A stretch of 64,000 bases of DNA from Homalodisca vitripennis (Eukaryota > Arthropoda > Insecta > Hemiptera > Cicadellidae), in assembly GCF_021130785.1 (NCBI RefSeq), contig NC_060213.1, forward strand, positions 130,400,001 through 130,464,000, given 5' to 3'. The position numbers were made by a program, and so were the translations under genes. The notes under the pieces were generated by a model that saw nothing but the letters and a program-made list of their open reading frames with translations, ran no database searches and had not been told where the DNA came from. This document shows, piece after piece, positions 35,836 through 45,637 of the stretch. How positions within the stretch are numbered: the first letter of the stretch is position 1; the number at the start of each line of letters is the position of its first letter.

Positions 35836-36085
35836 GGGATGAAACGTCTGTAACCGTCAGTACTCTTTTGGGATCAAACGGCTATAACCGTCAGTACTCT
35901 TTTGGGATCAAACGGCTATAACCGTCAGTACTCTTTTGGGATCAAACGTCTATAACCGTCAGTACTCTTTTGGGATCAAACGTCTATAACCGTCATTACC
36001 CTTTTGGGATCAAACGGCTATAACCGTCAGTACTCTTTTGGGATCAAACTGCTATAACCTTCAGTCCTCTTTTGGGATCAAAGAT
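35836..36085 (-). repeat. Outer right array, 34-bp unit, 7-8 copies, inverse of 26127-26545
   Basis: The unit is GGGATCAAACGTCTATAACC followed by GTCAGTACTCTTTT. It is the reverse complement of the left unit, but nearly all copies carry AAAAGAGTACTG where left copies have AAAAGGGTACTG. Each array has therefore been homogenised separately since the arms formed. The last unit runs directly into the GTTCTAGAAC array. Confidence 0.9.
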
Positions 36086-36087
36086 GA

Positions 36088-36350
36088 CGTGTTCTAGAAC
36101 AAGTAAAGATTTACTTTAAACAATAAGTGTTCTAGAACAGCAAAGATTTACATTAAACATGGCGTGTTCTAGAACAAGTAAAGGTTTACTTTAAACAATA
36201 CGTGTTCTAGAACAAGTAAAGATTTACTTTAAACAATACGTGTTCTAGAACAGCAAAGATTTACATTAAACATGGCGTGTTCTAGAACAAGTATGTAAAG
36301 AGTTACATCAAACATGACGTGTTCTAGAACAAGTACAGAGTTACATCAAA
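36088..36350. repeat. GTTCTAGAAC palindrome array, about 7 copies
   Basis: The perfect 10-bp palindrome GTTCTAGAAC recurs near 36093, 36127, 36165, 36204, 36240, 36279 and 36322, separated by variants of AAGTAAAGATTTACTTTAAA, itself partly palindromic. TTCnnGAA is the core of a heat-shock element, so clustered HSF binding is possible. No counterpart exists at the left outer arm. Confidence 0.8.
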
Positions 36351-37320
36351 CGTGGTGTGTGTTTTGAAGTGTTTCGTATTCCAGCTGTCTATTTTGTAAC
36401 TATTTCTATTCAAACATTCGTAACCCGTCAACCTTTTGAGTTAAACGATTGTTCTTTTGTTTAATGTCATTTGCCTTAATAAGGCCAGATTTACAACTAA
36501 ACATAACCGAAATAGTTTGACTAGTTTTAAAATAGCGGCTGTTTAAAAACGTGTTTACTCAAACTCCGAAGTGGTAGTTATATTAAAAATACTATCATCA
36601 TGCCCTTACGTGTTCATCAGAAAAATGTATTTTCTCACTTGCCTGTTATACAATTTAAACAAACAATTCATCGACATTTTCTCGTTTTACGGTCTTCATT
36701 TTGTTTGTATTGTAAATGTATATCTGCTACTTTGTCTTTTTGTGCAATTCCATGTAAAAGTTTTAATACATGTTGAATCTTTAATCGGTTTATTTTATTT
36801 TTAGCACCAAGGGTATTAAGTGAGTTTACAAAATAGCAATATCGTTAAAAATGTTAAGGGATTTTAAGGTATTAATGTATACATACGTGTGGATGGAAAC
36901 GCCACTACTTAGAATACAAGTTGAGAGGCTCATTTTTACTTATTTTGGTGTAAGAACTCGTCAATTCTTGGGATTAGAGACATGTCTCGAGAGCCGTGCA
37001 TATTACCCAGTGTAACACGCGAAGTTTGTTCTTTTTGTTACACCAATTGTTGCAGTGTTCAGGTACAAGTAAGACTCAAGTACAACACGCGTGTAATCGC
37101 TACTGAATGAAGGACTATATTTTGCTGCACAGGTAAAGGATCTTGCTGATTGTACATGAGGTTGCGCTGTACACCATTATGGCACCAACTCCAAGTTCCT
37201 TGACCCACGGAAGGAGCTGTTGTACACGTCACGATTTGAGGCTGTCACTCGCGCTCAGATATCAGTAGTTCATGTCACCTGAGGCCTTTGTCGTAGTCAA
37301 TGTAATAGCTCTGCGTTATC
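36351..37320. other. No gene supported
   Basis: AT-rich, with one open frame (36571-36804, +) of hydrophobic low-complexity composition typical of AT-rich noncoding DNA. No splice context or known motif. Confidence 0.5.
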
Positions 37321-37324
37321 GCTA

Positions 37325-39470
37325 CTTGTCCCAGCTGCTGTCTACTAGTAGTATCGTGCCATTACCTTCCGCGGTGGAAGTGTTGGGAGTTCTGTCTACT
37401 CATCCCGTGTTAGTTACTGAGGAGTTTAGAGCACTGTCTGTTGTCTCTGGTCCCTGCCGTCTACTAGTAGTATCGTGCCATTACCTTCCGAGGTGGAAGT
37501 GTTGGGAGTTCTGTCTACTCATCCCGTGTTAGTTACTGGGGAGTTTAGAGCACTGTCTGTTGTCTCTGGTCCCTGCCGTCTACTAGTAGTATCGTGCCAT
37601 TACCTTCCGAGGTGGAAGTGTTGGGAGTTCTGTCTACTCATCCCGTGTTAGTTACTGGGGGGTTTAGAGCACGGTCTGTTGTCTCTGGTCCCTGCTGTCT
37701 ACTAGTAGTATCGTGCCATTACCTTCCGAGGTGGAAGTGTTGGGAGTTCTGTCTACTCATCCCGTGTTAGTTACTGGGGGGGTTTAGAGCACTGTCTGTT
37801 GTCTCTGGTCCCTGCCGTCTACTAGTAGTATCGTGCCATTACCTTCCGCGGTGGAAGTGTTGGGAGTTCTGTCTACTCATCCCGTGTTAGTTTCTGGGGA
37901 GTTTAGAGCACTGTCTGTTTTCTCTGGTCCCTGCCGTCTACTAGTAGTATCGTGCCATTACCTTCCGCGGTGGAAGTGTTGGGAGTTCTGTCTACTCATC
38001 CCGTGTTAGTTACTGGGGAGTTTAGAGCACTGTCTGTTGTCTCTGGTCCCTGCCGTCTACTAGTAGTATCGTGCCATTACCTTCCGCGGTGGAAGTGTTG
38101 GGAGTTCTGTCTACTCATCCCGTGTTAGTTTCTGGGGAGTTTAGAGCACTGTCTGTTTTCTCTGGTCCCTGCCGTCTACTAGTAGTATCGTGCCATTACC
38201 TTCCGCGGTGGAAGTGTTGGGAGTTCTGTCTACTCATCCCGTGTTAGTTACTGTGGATGTTAGGGCACTGTGTGTTGTCTCTGTTCCCTGCTGTTTACTA
38301 GTAGTATCGTGCCATTACCTTCCGCGGTGGAAGTGTGGGACTTCTGTCTACTCATCCCGTTAGTTACTGTGGATGTTAGGGCACTGTGTGTTGTCTCTGT
38401 TCCCTGCTGTTTACTAGTAGTATCGTGCCATTACCTTCCGCGGTGGAAGTGTGGGACTTCTGTCTACTCATCCCGTTAGTTACTGTGGATGTTAGAGCAC
38501 TGTGTGGTCTCTGGTCCCTGCCGTCTACTAGTAGTATCGTGCCATTACCTTCCGCGGTGGAAGTGTTGGGAGTTCTGTCTACTCATCCCGTGTTAGTTTC
38601 TGGGGAGTTTAGAGCACTGTCTGTTTTCTCTGGTCCCTGCCGTCTACTAGTAGTATCGTGCCATTACCTTCCGCGGTGGAAGTGTTGGGAGTTCTGTCTA
38701 CTCATCCCGTGTTAGTTACTGGGGAGTTTAGAGCACTGTCTGTTGTCTCTGGTCCCTGCCGTCTACTAGTAGTATCGTGCCATTACCTTCCGCGGTGGAA
38801 GTGTTGGGAGTTCTGTCTACTCATCCCGTGTTAGTTTCTGGGGATTTTAGAGCACTGTCTGTTTTCTCTGGTCCCTGCCGTCTACTAGTAGTATCGTGCC
38901 ATTACCTTCCGCGGTGGAAGTGTTGGGAGTTCTGTCTACTCATCCCGTGTTAGTTACTGTGGATGTTAGGGCACTGTGTGTTGTCTCTGTTCCCTGCTGT
39001 TTACTAGTAGTATCGTGCCATTACCTTCCGCGGTGGAAGTGTGGGACTTCTGTCTACTCATCCCGTTAGTTACTGTGGATGTTAGGGCACTGTGTGTTGT
39101 CTCTGTTCCCTGCTGTTTACTAGTAGTATCGTGCCATTACCTTCCGCGGTGGAAGTGTGGGACTTCTGTCTACTCATCCCGTTAGTTACTGTGGATGTTA
39201 GGGCACTGTGTGTTGTCTCTGTTCCCTGCTGTTTACTAGTAGTATCGTGCCATTACCTTCCGCGGTGGAAGTGTGGGACTTCTGTCTACTCATCCCGTTA
39301 GTTACTGTGGATGTTAGGGCACTGTGTGTTGTCTCTGTTCCCTGCTGTTTACTAGTAGTATCGTGCCATTACCTTCCGCGGTGGAAGTGTTGGGAGTTCT
39401 GTCTACTCATCCTGTGTTAGTTACTGTGGATATTAGAGCACCGTCTGTTTTCTCTGATCCTTGTGGGAAA
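37325..39470 (+). repeat. Minisatellite, 119-bp and 116-bp unit types, about 18 copies
   Basis: TCTACTAGTAGTATCGTGCC starts units at 37341, 37460, 37579 and so on (period 119). From about 38280, blocks of a 116-bp subtype (TGTTTACTAG, GTGTGGGACTT, CCCGTTAGTTACTGTGG) alternate with 119-bp units. The order A...A B B A A A B B B B is a higher-order pattern made by unequal exchange of blocks. Every unit has CTTCCGCGGTGGAAG, a near-palindrome. Neither period is a multiple of 3, so the repeated open frames are artefacts. Confidence 0.95.
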
Positions 39471-39966
39471 GAGACAGTACAAGATTGTTGATGATAAGTA
39501 ACGGATTCATAACATTCACGTAAAAACAGTGGGCTAACACAAAAGAAAAATGAAAAATAACTGCTGTGCTCTCATACATTGAATAGGTGAACTCAATAGA
39601 TGACAAAGTATGTAAATTTCGTATGCGATGCGCTTAAAATTTTCCTGTTGTTAAATTACAATAAATAACTGTAGAATAAACAGTAAGGGGTTTTAAAATC
39701 TCTTCAATCCATAGTGTTCTCGGGTTGGTTCTGAAGCTAGAATTTAAAAGGGAGTAGCTTGGCTTGCTCCATCAAGATTCGAACTAGGACCACTTTGTAC
39801 ACGTGTAAATGGATATGTCTAAATTTTATAAGGATACTTAAGTAATGTACAATCCTTTTTAGTACCAGTCTTTAATATAGACAATTAAATTCAATTGGAA
39901 ACAAAGACGTTCCACACTCGCGATCAGAGACAGAACTAGTGAGAATGTGAACGTGTGTGAGACGTG

Positions 39967-40113
39967 ATGCTGGACCAGTGCCAGAAGCCGTGCGGCAAGC
40001 TGGCGCAGATCTTCGGCTGGAGGCACAAGTACGACGTGCAGAGGCTGCAGCGTGCCAACCAGGTACCGCCGTCCAAGTGCGTTGTCATCACTCAGGTCGT
40101 CTCCAGGAAACGG
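39967..40113 (+). CDS. Candidate first coding exon of an unidentified gene
   Basis: ATG at 39967 opens 49 codons ending AAA-CGG directly before donor GTAAGT (40114), phase 0. TGA at 39958 is in frame just upstream, fixing this ATG as the first. The translation begins MLDQCQKPCGKLAQIFGW, is rich in Lys, Arg and Gln, and ends QVVSRKR. Codons are G/C-ended, unlike the AT-rich neighbourhood, which supports coding. I do not recognise a domain. The donor phase would allow splicing to the Par-3 exon at 56226, giving an isoform with a replaced N terminus; equally it may belong to another gene. It is not the usual Par-3 first exon. Confidence 0.5.
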
Positions 40114-40119
40114 GTAAGT

Positions 40120-41640
40120 GGAAGTGTCTGATAATGACAGACCTATAGCAATGTTACCAGGTCTTTTGAAATTTTTAAAAAAAGTCCATCAGTCGAGTCA
40201 TTGATGATCTTATCGTTGCTTGTTGTAAATATTTAGTATAAATACACGCTAAATATAATTAATATTTTAATTACTTAGTCTATCAATCTACAACATAACT
40301 CGATTTGTCTGGTACCGTAATTTGATTCTGCTTAGTGCGTTATGGATGTCTGAACATGACTACCGCTGTAACGTCTCTAAGATCAATCTTGGAATTTCCG
40401 ATCTGTTCAGAGTCCATGTTAGACTACAATTATCCAACACTTATATAACTGATACTTAATACGTTAATCCTGGAAACGACTATGCGACAAGTTTCATCTT
40501 GTAATCTAAAGCGTTGTTGTTAAGTTTGCTGTAACGGACGATTAGATAGGAGTGGTACCAATTACTCCCAACATTGTGTGGTCTTTTTGTCCGTAATTAT
40601 CATTTAGGTCATTCTAGTTTCGATGTATTGGACGAGCTCAGTGTATTGCCTGTGAGACGACGTGATAATTTGAAGGACACTGGTTGTACAAATCATGTTA
40701 TCATGTTTTATCAATTAGTTGTAATTATTTCGATCGCTATAACTGGGAGCCATTGGGGAAATTAACCAGGTGTACGGTGTCGGTGTCGTGCTGCACGCAA
40801 GTAGAGCGACAATGTGTCTACCGTGGCCGGAAGGAAGTGGATTTGCTGCAAGTCTCCGGTCCGAAGATGGAAAGCCACGCGTGTATCTTGTGAGAGCGGC
40901 CCAGAAACCCGCTCCCGTTCTCCGGCCAGCAACAGTCGAGGATGTAGCAATAATTGTGATGAGTCGCCGAGACCAATTGTTTATTTAGAACCCACCACCA
41001 TCTTCAAGCCAAGGTTCATAAAATGACGATAAAATGATCCGATTGAAGTTAATGCGCGTTGCTAACTACTTCGCAGGAACGATTAAACCTCATCAAAGCA
41101 GTGCTTATAATGAAGATGAAATGCCCTTTCCACGTATTCTGTCCCCTCCAATGTCGGTAAATTCTGGGCGTGAACTTTCTTTAGCAACAGACCGAGGTCA
41201 GGATTTGTTTGACTTATGAATAAATAGCCCTTCCTCCCTCACTCTCCTCTACGACGGAATATCAAAAGACACGACAGAACGTAACGAAAGTCAGTACCAA
41301 ACTGTCTACTTCTCGGACAAGTGACTTTACGTGACTGGAACTTTGCAGTCCTATGACCGTTTAAAGCTTGAGGTCTCTTAATTAAGAAGAACCTGTTGAG
41401 TTCTCAATCAAATATAATCAATAGAAGTTACTTCATATACATATCGGTATACGTAGGTTCAGTACTTGCCCACACATAAAAAGGTTTTAATTTTTAATTC
41501 AAAAGGTGGTTTTTACCAGTAACACTGGGAAAACACTGAATGTTTTTAATTTCAATGGACTTACCTATGATTCATATTTTCTCGCATTATATGCAATCCA
41601 TCATTGTGGGCTTTCTGCCCCACAATGACCAATTCCAAAA
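40120..41640. other. No gene supported
   Basis: Several overlapping short open frames on both strands at 40760-41030 sit in a GC-richer stretch. None has a recognisable motif or paired splice sites, and they conflict with one another. Confidence 0.4.
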
Positions 41641-41654
41641 GTTTGGAATCTCGG

Positions 41655-42085
41655 CAGTCACGTCTTCAAGTTCATTTCTTGAGTCTCGGCAATCCCGTAT
41701 CACGTCAACTTCACGTTCATTTGTGGAAGGAAGCTCTGCAGTCCCTACTTCACGTTCATATGTGGAGGCTTGACGGTCCCGTCTTCACATTCATTTGTGG
41801 AGGATCGGCAGTCCCGTCTTCACGCCATCTTCACGTTCATTTGTGGAGGCTCGGCGGTCTCGTCTTCATGCTATCTTCACGCTCATTTATGGAGGCTCAG
41901 CGGTCCCGTCTTCACGCAATCTTCACGCTCTTGTATGGAGTCTCGGCGGTTCCGTCATCACTCGATCTTCACGCTCTTGTATGGAGGTTCGGCGGTCCCG
42001 TCTGCACGCGATCTTCACGCTCATTTATGGAGGCTCGGCGGTTCCGCTTCACGCGATCTTCTCGCTCATTTGAAGCCCTCCCATA
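41655..42085 (+). repeat. Minisatellite, about 46-bp unit, about 9 copies
   Basis: The unit is TTCACGCTCATTTATGGAGG then CTCGGCGGTCCCGTCTTCAC and GCGATC. Early copies are shorter (CTTCACGTTCATTTGTGGA). The array is open in all three plus-strand frames over much of its length, because the unit lacks stop codons; this gives several overlapping Ser/Arg/His-rich frames. No Kozak, signal or splice evidence favours translation. Confidence 0.85.
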
Positions 42086-42430
42086 GATGTGTTCTTTATG
42101 AAAAGGAGCGCTTTACGGGTTCGCTACGTAGAAGACGCATGTACAGTTTGGTCTCACGGCAAAGACAACTTGCATTAATTCCTACAACATGTCTTACATC
42201 CTTTTATCAAGTTTACCGTGGATGTTGAAAACAATTAGTGTTAACAATGTTTGGACGTAATGACAACGGAGATGGAAATATAGGACATTCAATTTACAAG
42301 AAACCAACAGATATCTACAGCTTGATCCCCATCATCTGCTAGTAGGAAAGTTTCGATACTCTGCTATATTAATCTCGGCGCAAATCAATATCGATTCCTT
42401 TCGTAAGAGAAATTCCTCTATCGACTTTAA

Positions 42431-42643
42431 GTGGTGCCAGGTTGCTTGCTTATACAAAATCGATTCCCGGCCCCTGGACTAATATGGGTACTCTACATCT
42501 GTGGACTGTTTGAAGTCCTTTCTCTACGTGACCTGTGCAGGGAAGTGCTGCTGGCTCACTTAGCTAGGCTAGCGGCGTTGAAGGCGTATGTCATTAAACA
42601 ATTAACCGGAGGCGTGAAAGCAGAGCAGTGTACGGTAGTGTAG
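42431..42643 (+). other. Short stop-bounded frame with Leu/Ala-rich helix
   Basis: A frame with SLRDLCREVLLAHLARLAAL and then KAYVIKQLTGG ends at TAG 42641-42643. The SLxxLCR start is faintly like a SOCS box, but the LPLP block is missing. It has no good ATG or polypyrimidine acceptor. I cannot call it a gene. Confidence 0.15.
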
Positions 42644-43006
42644 CGAAACTATAACCTGTTAGATAGCTAATTACACTAGCAGTACTGGCTTTCGCTGAGT
42701 ACGGTACAAGTGTTCACGGATAGTCTGGTATAGTCTAATATTAATTTCCAATGCACTTTACGGGTTTCCGGTGGATTGGCCCAGCCTAGTTATCCTAAAG
42801 AAATAGAGCAACGCAGTCGAGATCATCACCCTTTAATTTGGAAAAGGTCTGATCTAGGAATTTCCATACCTGTACCGCTGACAGTTTACTGGTAAATTAT
42901 GAGTCCTGTCCTGTGAATATGTTGGAGCTTTATAAATTGCAACCACTTCTTCAGTGATTTCGAATCCAAATCGGAAATTGCAATATGGAGATTTTTGAGT
43001 AACTAA

Positions 43007-43228
43007 CTAATTGAAGATTCGCGAAAGGTCAATCTCGTTCTTGCAGTCCATCAATTCTATTGACGATTCATTCATGTTCATGTTTTTTGGGTTACCTCCA
43101 TTGATACACTGTACGCGAGTGACCAATGGTAGGTTACATATGGCCAAGTAACCATTATTGACACTTTCCGAAACATGGAACACCGCACTCGAAACGATAA
43201 TAGTACCGACCAACACCACCGCCGACAT
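43007..43228 (-). CDS. Candidate small secreted peptide, 73 aa
   Basis: The first ATG (43228, context AAAATGT) opens 73 codons to a TGA... region stop at 43007-43009. The N terminus MSAVVLVGTIIVSSAVFHVS is a good signal peptide with a likely cut after VFHVSES. The mature part is about 50 residues, with three cysteines (in AIC, VQC and MDC), an NGGNPKN turn and an acidic tail, with no known family recognised. A possible acceptor (TTCCAATGCAG) precedes the ATG on this strand by about 22 nt, so an upstream leader exon could exist. An odd cysteine count would favour a dimer or a broken gene. It may also be chance. Confidence 0.35.
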   Translation of the reverse strand: MSAVVLVGTIIVSSAVFHVSESVNNGYLAICNLPLVTRVQCINGGNPKNMNMNESSIELMDCKNEIDLSRIFN

Positions 43229-44224
43229 TTTACGCAAAGCCAAACACCTGCATTGGAAGTTTCGCTATGGTATATGTATTTGTGATATTACATTGAACTT
43301 TATGAAAGTCTCTAATCAAGTGATTACTGGTTAAATGTTACCGTACAGTAAGGCTATAGCAAGTTAAAACCCTTTCTACTACAGTGTGAAATACACATCG
43401 CTCTTCGTTGACCTTGCGGCAACATACACAGCGGTTTGCACAGTTGGCACCACTGCGGATGTCACAGCAGTCAGTTGTTTAATCAGCTGTTGCTGTGCAT
43501 GCAACGTGCGGCGTATAAACCGCGATAATGCGCCTATTATACACTTTCTACCGAAATGACGCCCATTATCGATGCTACAATGGTAGGTGATACCTGCCAA
43601 CCGTACATATGACGTCTTATCAGAGCCTTGACAACATCCAGAGTATTTGGAGGCCTAGAGAACGTCACTTCATGGCCGCGTTAGAATTTGCAATTTTTAG
43701 AAAGAGGGTCGACATTGAAGACTTTTAGTACGTATGGAACTTGCAGTAAGTGTTACGGCTAACGCGTGTAAATCAAAATATGTTTGGATTGGTCGGAAGA
43801 TCATCATATTGATTTTGGAGTGTGATCGATGTATATCTTCGGCAACCTATATAAAATACTGAAAAAGGTTGTTTTCTTGTTACGTGTTTTATTTATCAAT
43901 GAATAATCCATTCCGTCTTCTAAATTTCATCAGGCTTGTATGAGATCAGGCTGTGATGCTTGAATGAAACGGCTGGACATTTTCCTGTTGCAGAGCTTTC
44001 ATTGAATTGCAGACAGCGGTTTCCAATTAGCTCCGCGGTCTCCAGTTCTTCACGCTTCTTCTGTTCGACACAATCCGCGTCGTAGACAGGAAATTGCCTG
44101 CCGTAGCATAACCTGACCTACGATGGCGCCTACGTGTGTTATCTTAAACTGTCACGAGCTGTAAATTACAGAACAATGGCAGTTCGTAAGCTCTGGTATT
44201 GTTGTATGTCAAATCAGTCTAGTG

Positions 44225-44475
44225 AACTGAGCGCCCTGTTCACAACCTAACCGACCAGTCGCCAGTTCGGTGTGAAGGCGAACCTAACCTAACAGCGCAG
44301 CGATCGCGGCCGTGTCGGAACGCTGGTTGCGCATGGCATAGTTACTACTACGCCTGCGCGGTGCACATAGCTCGTCACGCTGGCGGCCGCCTAACAACCG
44401 TAATTTGTGCGCGCGGCCTTGATACATGCGCGGTGCTGTTAGCTAGCGCAGGGTGGCGCGCTGAGTCACAGGAAT
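44225..44475. promoter_or_regulatory. CpG-rich block
   Basis: Contains GCGCAGCGATCGCGGCCGTG, CGCCTGCGCGGTGCACA, ACGCTGGCGGCCGCC and GTGCGCGCGGCC. GCGC/TGCGCA motifs resemble NRF-1 sites. It is the most CpG-dense block in the window and a strong candidate promoter, direction unknown. Confidence 0.35.
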
Positions 44476-44537
44476 GTTCGCAAAGCTAAGGGTGATTTTC
44501 TTAGCTGATCAATTCTGATAAATTACTTCCATTTTGG

Positions 44538-44880
44538 GAGTGCCAATGGCCGAGTGGACTAAGACATCAGGCTTTGGATCCAAATTAGCGATAGAACAGA
44601 TTCAAATCCTGCCTATAACTGTAGCACTTCTTATCGGTACCATCGACCTTGTTCTGTTTCATAAGATCCTCGAACAAATAAGTAGCCCATGAAGACGGGC
44701 ATAGTAAGGCTAAAAAGGGGATCAGTGTCTATTTTAAAAAGAAAACTCTCACTCTTCCGCCAGATACAACCAGTAGGGGAGGCACTGTAAAGCTCAAGTT
44801 GTCCGTAAAGGTTGTGGGCACGGATACTAGACTAACAGTGTTAGTCTAGTGTCCGTGGTCGTGGGTACCCACTGTAATAT
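44538..44880 (+). mobile_element. tRNA-derived SINE or tRNA pseudogene with downstream hairpin
   Basis: A-box TGGCCGAGTGG (44547-44557) and B-box GATTCAAATCC (44599-44609) are 41 bases apart, matching the internal RNA polymerase III promoter of Leu/Ser-type tRNAs. The acceptor ends do not pair, so this is not a working tRNA. The body continues to a 19-bp hairpin at 44819-44857 (ACTAGACTAACA / TGTTAGTCTAGT) with one mismatch and a 1-base loop. The 3' end is uncertain. Confidence 0.55.
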
Positions 44881-45637
44881 TCGACATGATTGTCAAAAAT
44901 TCTGTATACGATAAAGAAAAAAGTTTAAACAATCTATAATTATCACTTGTTCAGTGACGTTTGCTATTTGAAATTACAATTAATAAGCACCCCAGAATTC
45001 AGCAAACAAAATATATAACTGGCCTGTACGAAAATGAAAGCTTGCCCATATTTCGTATAAGTTTCGCATTACGCAATATGAATTTGCAGGGCCACCGACT
45101 GGTGTTTTTATTTTAGATCGGGGTTTTCTCAAGGAATCAAGTTTCGGAAATGTACTTACACCAAGAAGTGTTCATGTTCACAATGCTTGCTCTAGTGTTA
45201 TATTCATTATACTGTGTGTCTTAAGTGAACTACTGAAGATTTATATTTACGAAGACAACGGTATGTTATGGTCTCGTCTATCCACATGTGGCTTGTGGGG
45301 TTGGATTCTGGGGAGGCAGTGCAACACAAAGAGTGGAACTGGCTACATACAGATAATCATACCAACTGAATATTACAATTATTTACTTTAAAATTTAAAA
45401 AAATTGAAATTAATTTTTTTACTTTATTTTATTTAAAAATGTTTACATCATGTGCTATCATTAAAATAGATATTTTATTTTATAGCCCAATTTTCTCCTT
45501 ACATAATACGTACAACAATAGTCATCTCGTTATGTTCATTTTTGATAAAGTTATAAATTATTTAGCGGAACACAACACAAACACCAAAAGAGAGCTTGGC
45601 ACTGACAGAAGTGAACTGTCAGAAATGCTTGGCATAC

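Larger units (their letters stand above)
26127..36085. mobile_element. Large decayed inverted-repeat element with nested repeat arrays
   Basis: Two unrelated arrays occur on both sides in opposite orientation and mirrored order: a 34-bp tandem repeat outside and a spaced palindrome array inside. The left arrays are about 1.04 kb apart and the right ones about 1.68 kb. The excess roughly matches the retroelement tail near 34290-34960. The interior (28140-33480) is AT-rich and holds a broken RING-finger gene and a tRNA-like hairpin. No transposase, integrase or polymerase was recognised. Long subrepeat-bearing inverted termini are known from Foldback and some Mutator-like transposons and from integrated DNA viruses; class is undetermined. 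End points are approximate. Confidence 0.7.

Noticed and set aside
26127..36085. Firm assignment to Polinton/Maverick, Foldback or nudivirus origin
   Set aside because: No polymerase, integrase, protease, capsid or transposase sequence was recognised; only layout and a RING remnant are available.
37272..39420. Repeated 69-aa frames as genes
   Set aside because: They are shadows of the 119/116-bp minisatellite, with no leader, splice sites or domain.
41604..42228. Overlapping 150-160 aa frames as a repetitive structural protein
   Set aside because: All three plus-strand frames are open over the same stop-poor 46-bp repeat, so openness gives no evidence of coding.
42431..42643. SOCS-box-like frame
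   Set aside because: Only the SLxxLCR start is similar; the LPLP block is absent and there is no acceptor or good start.
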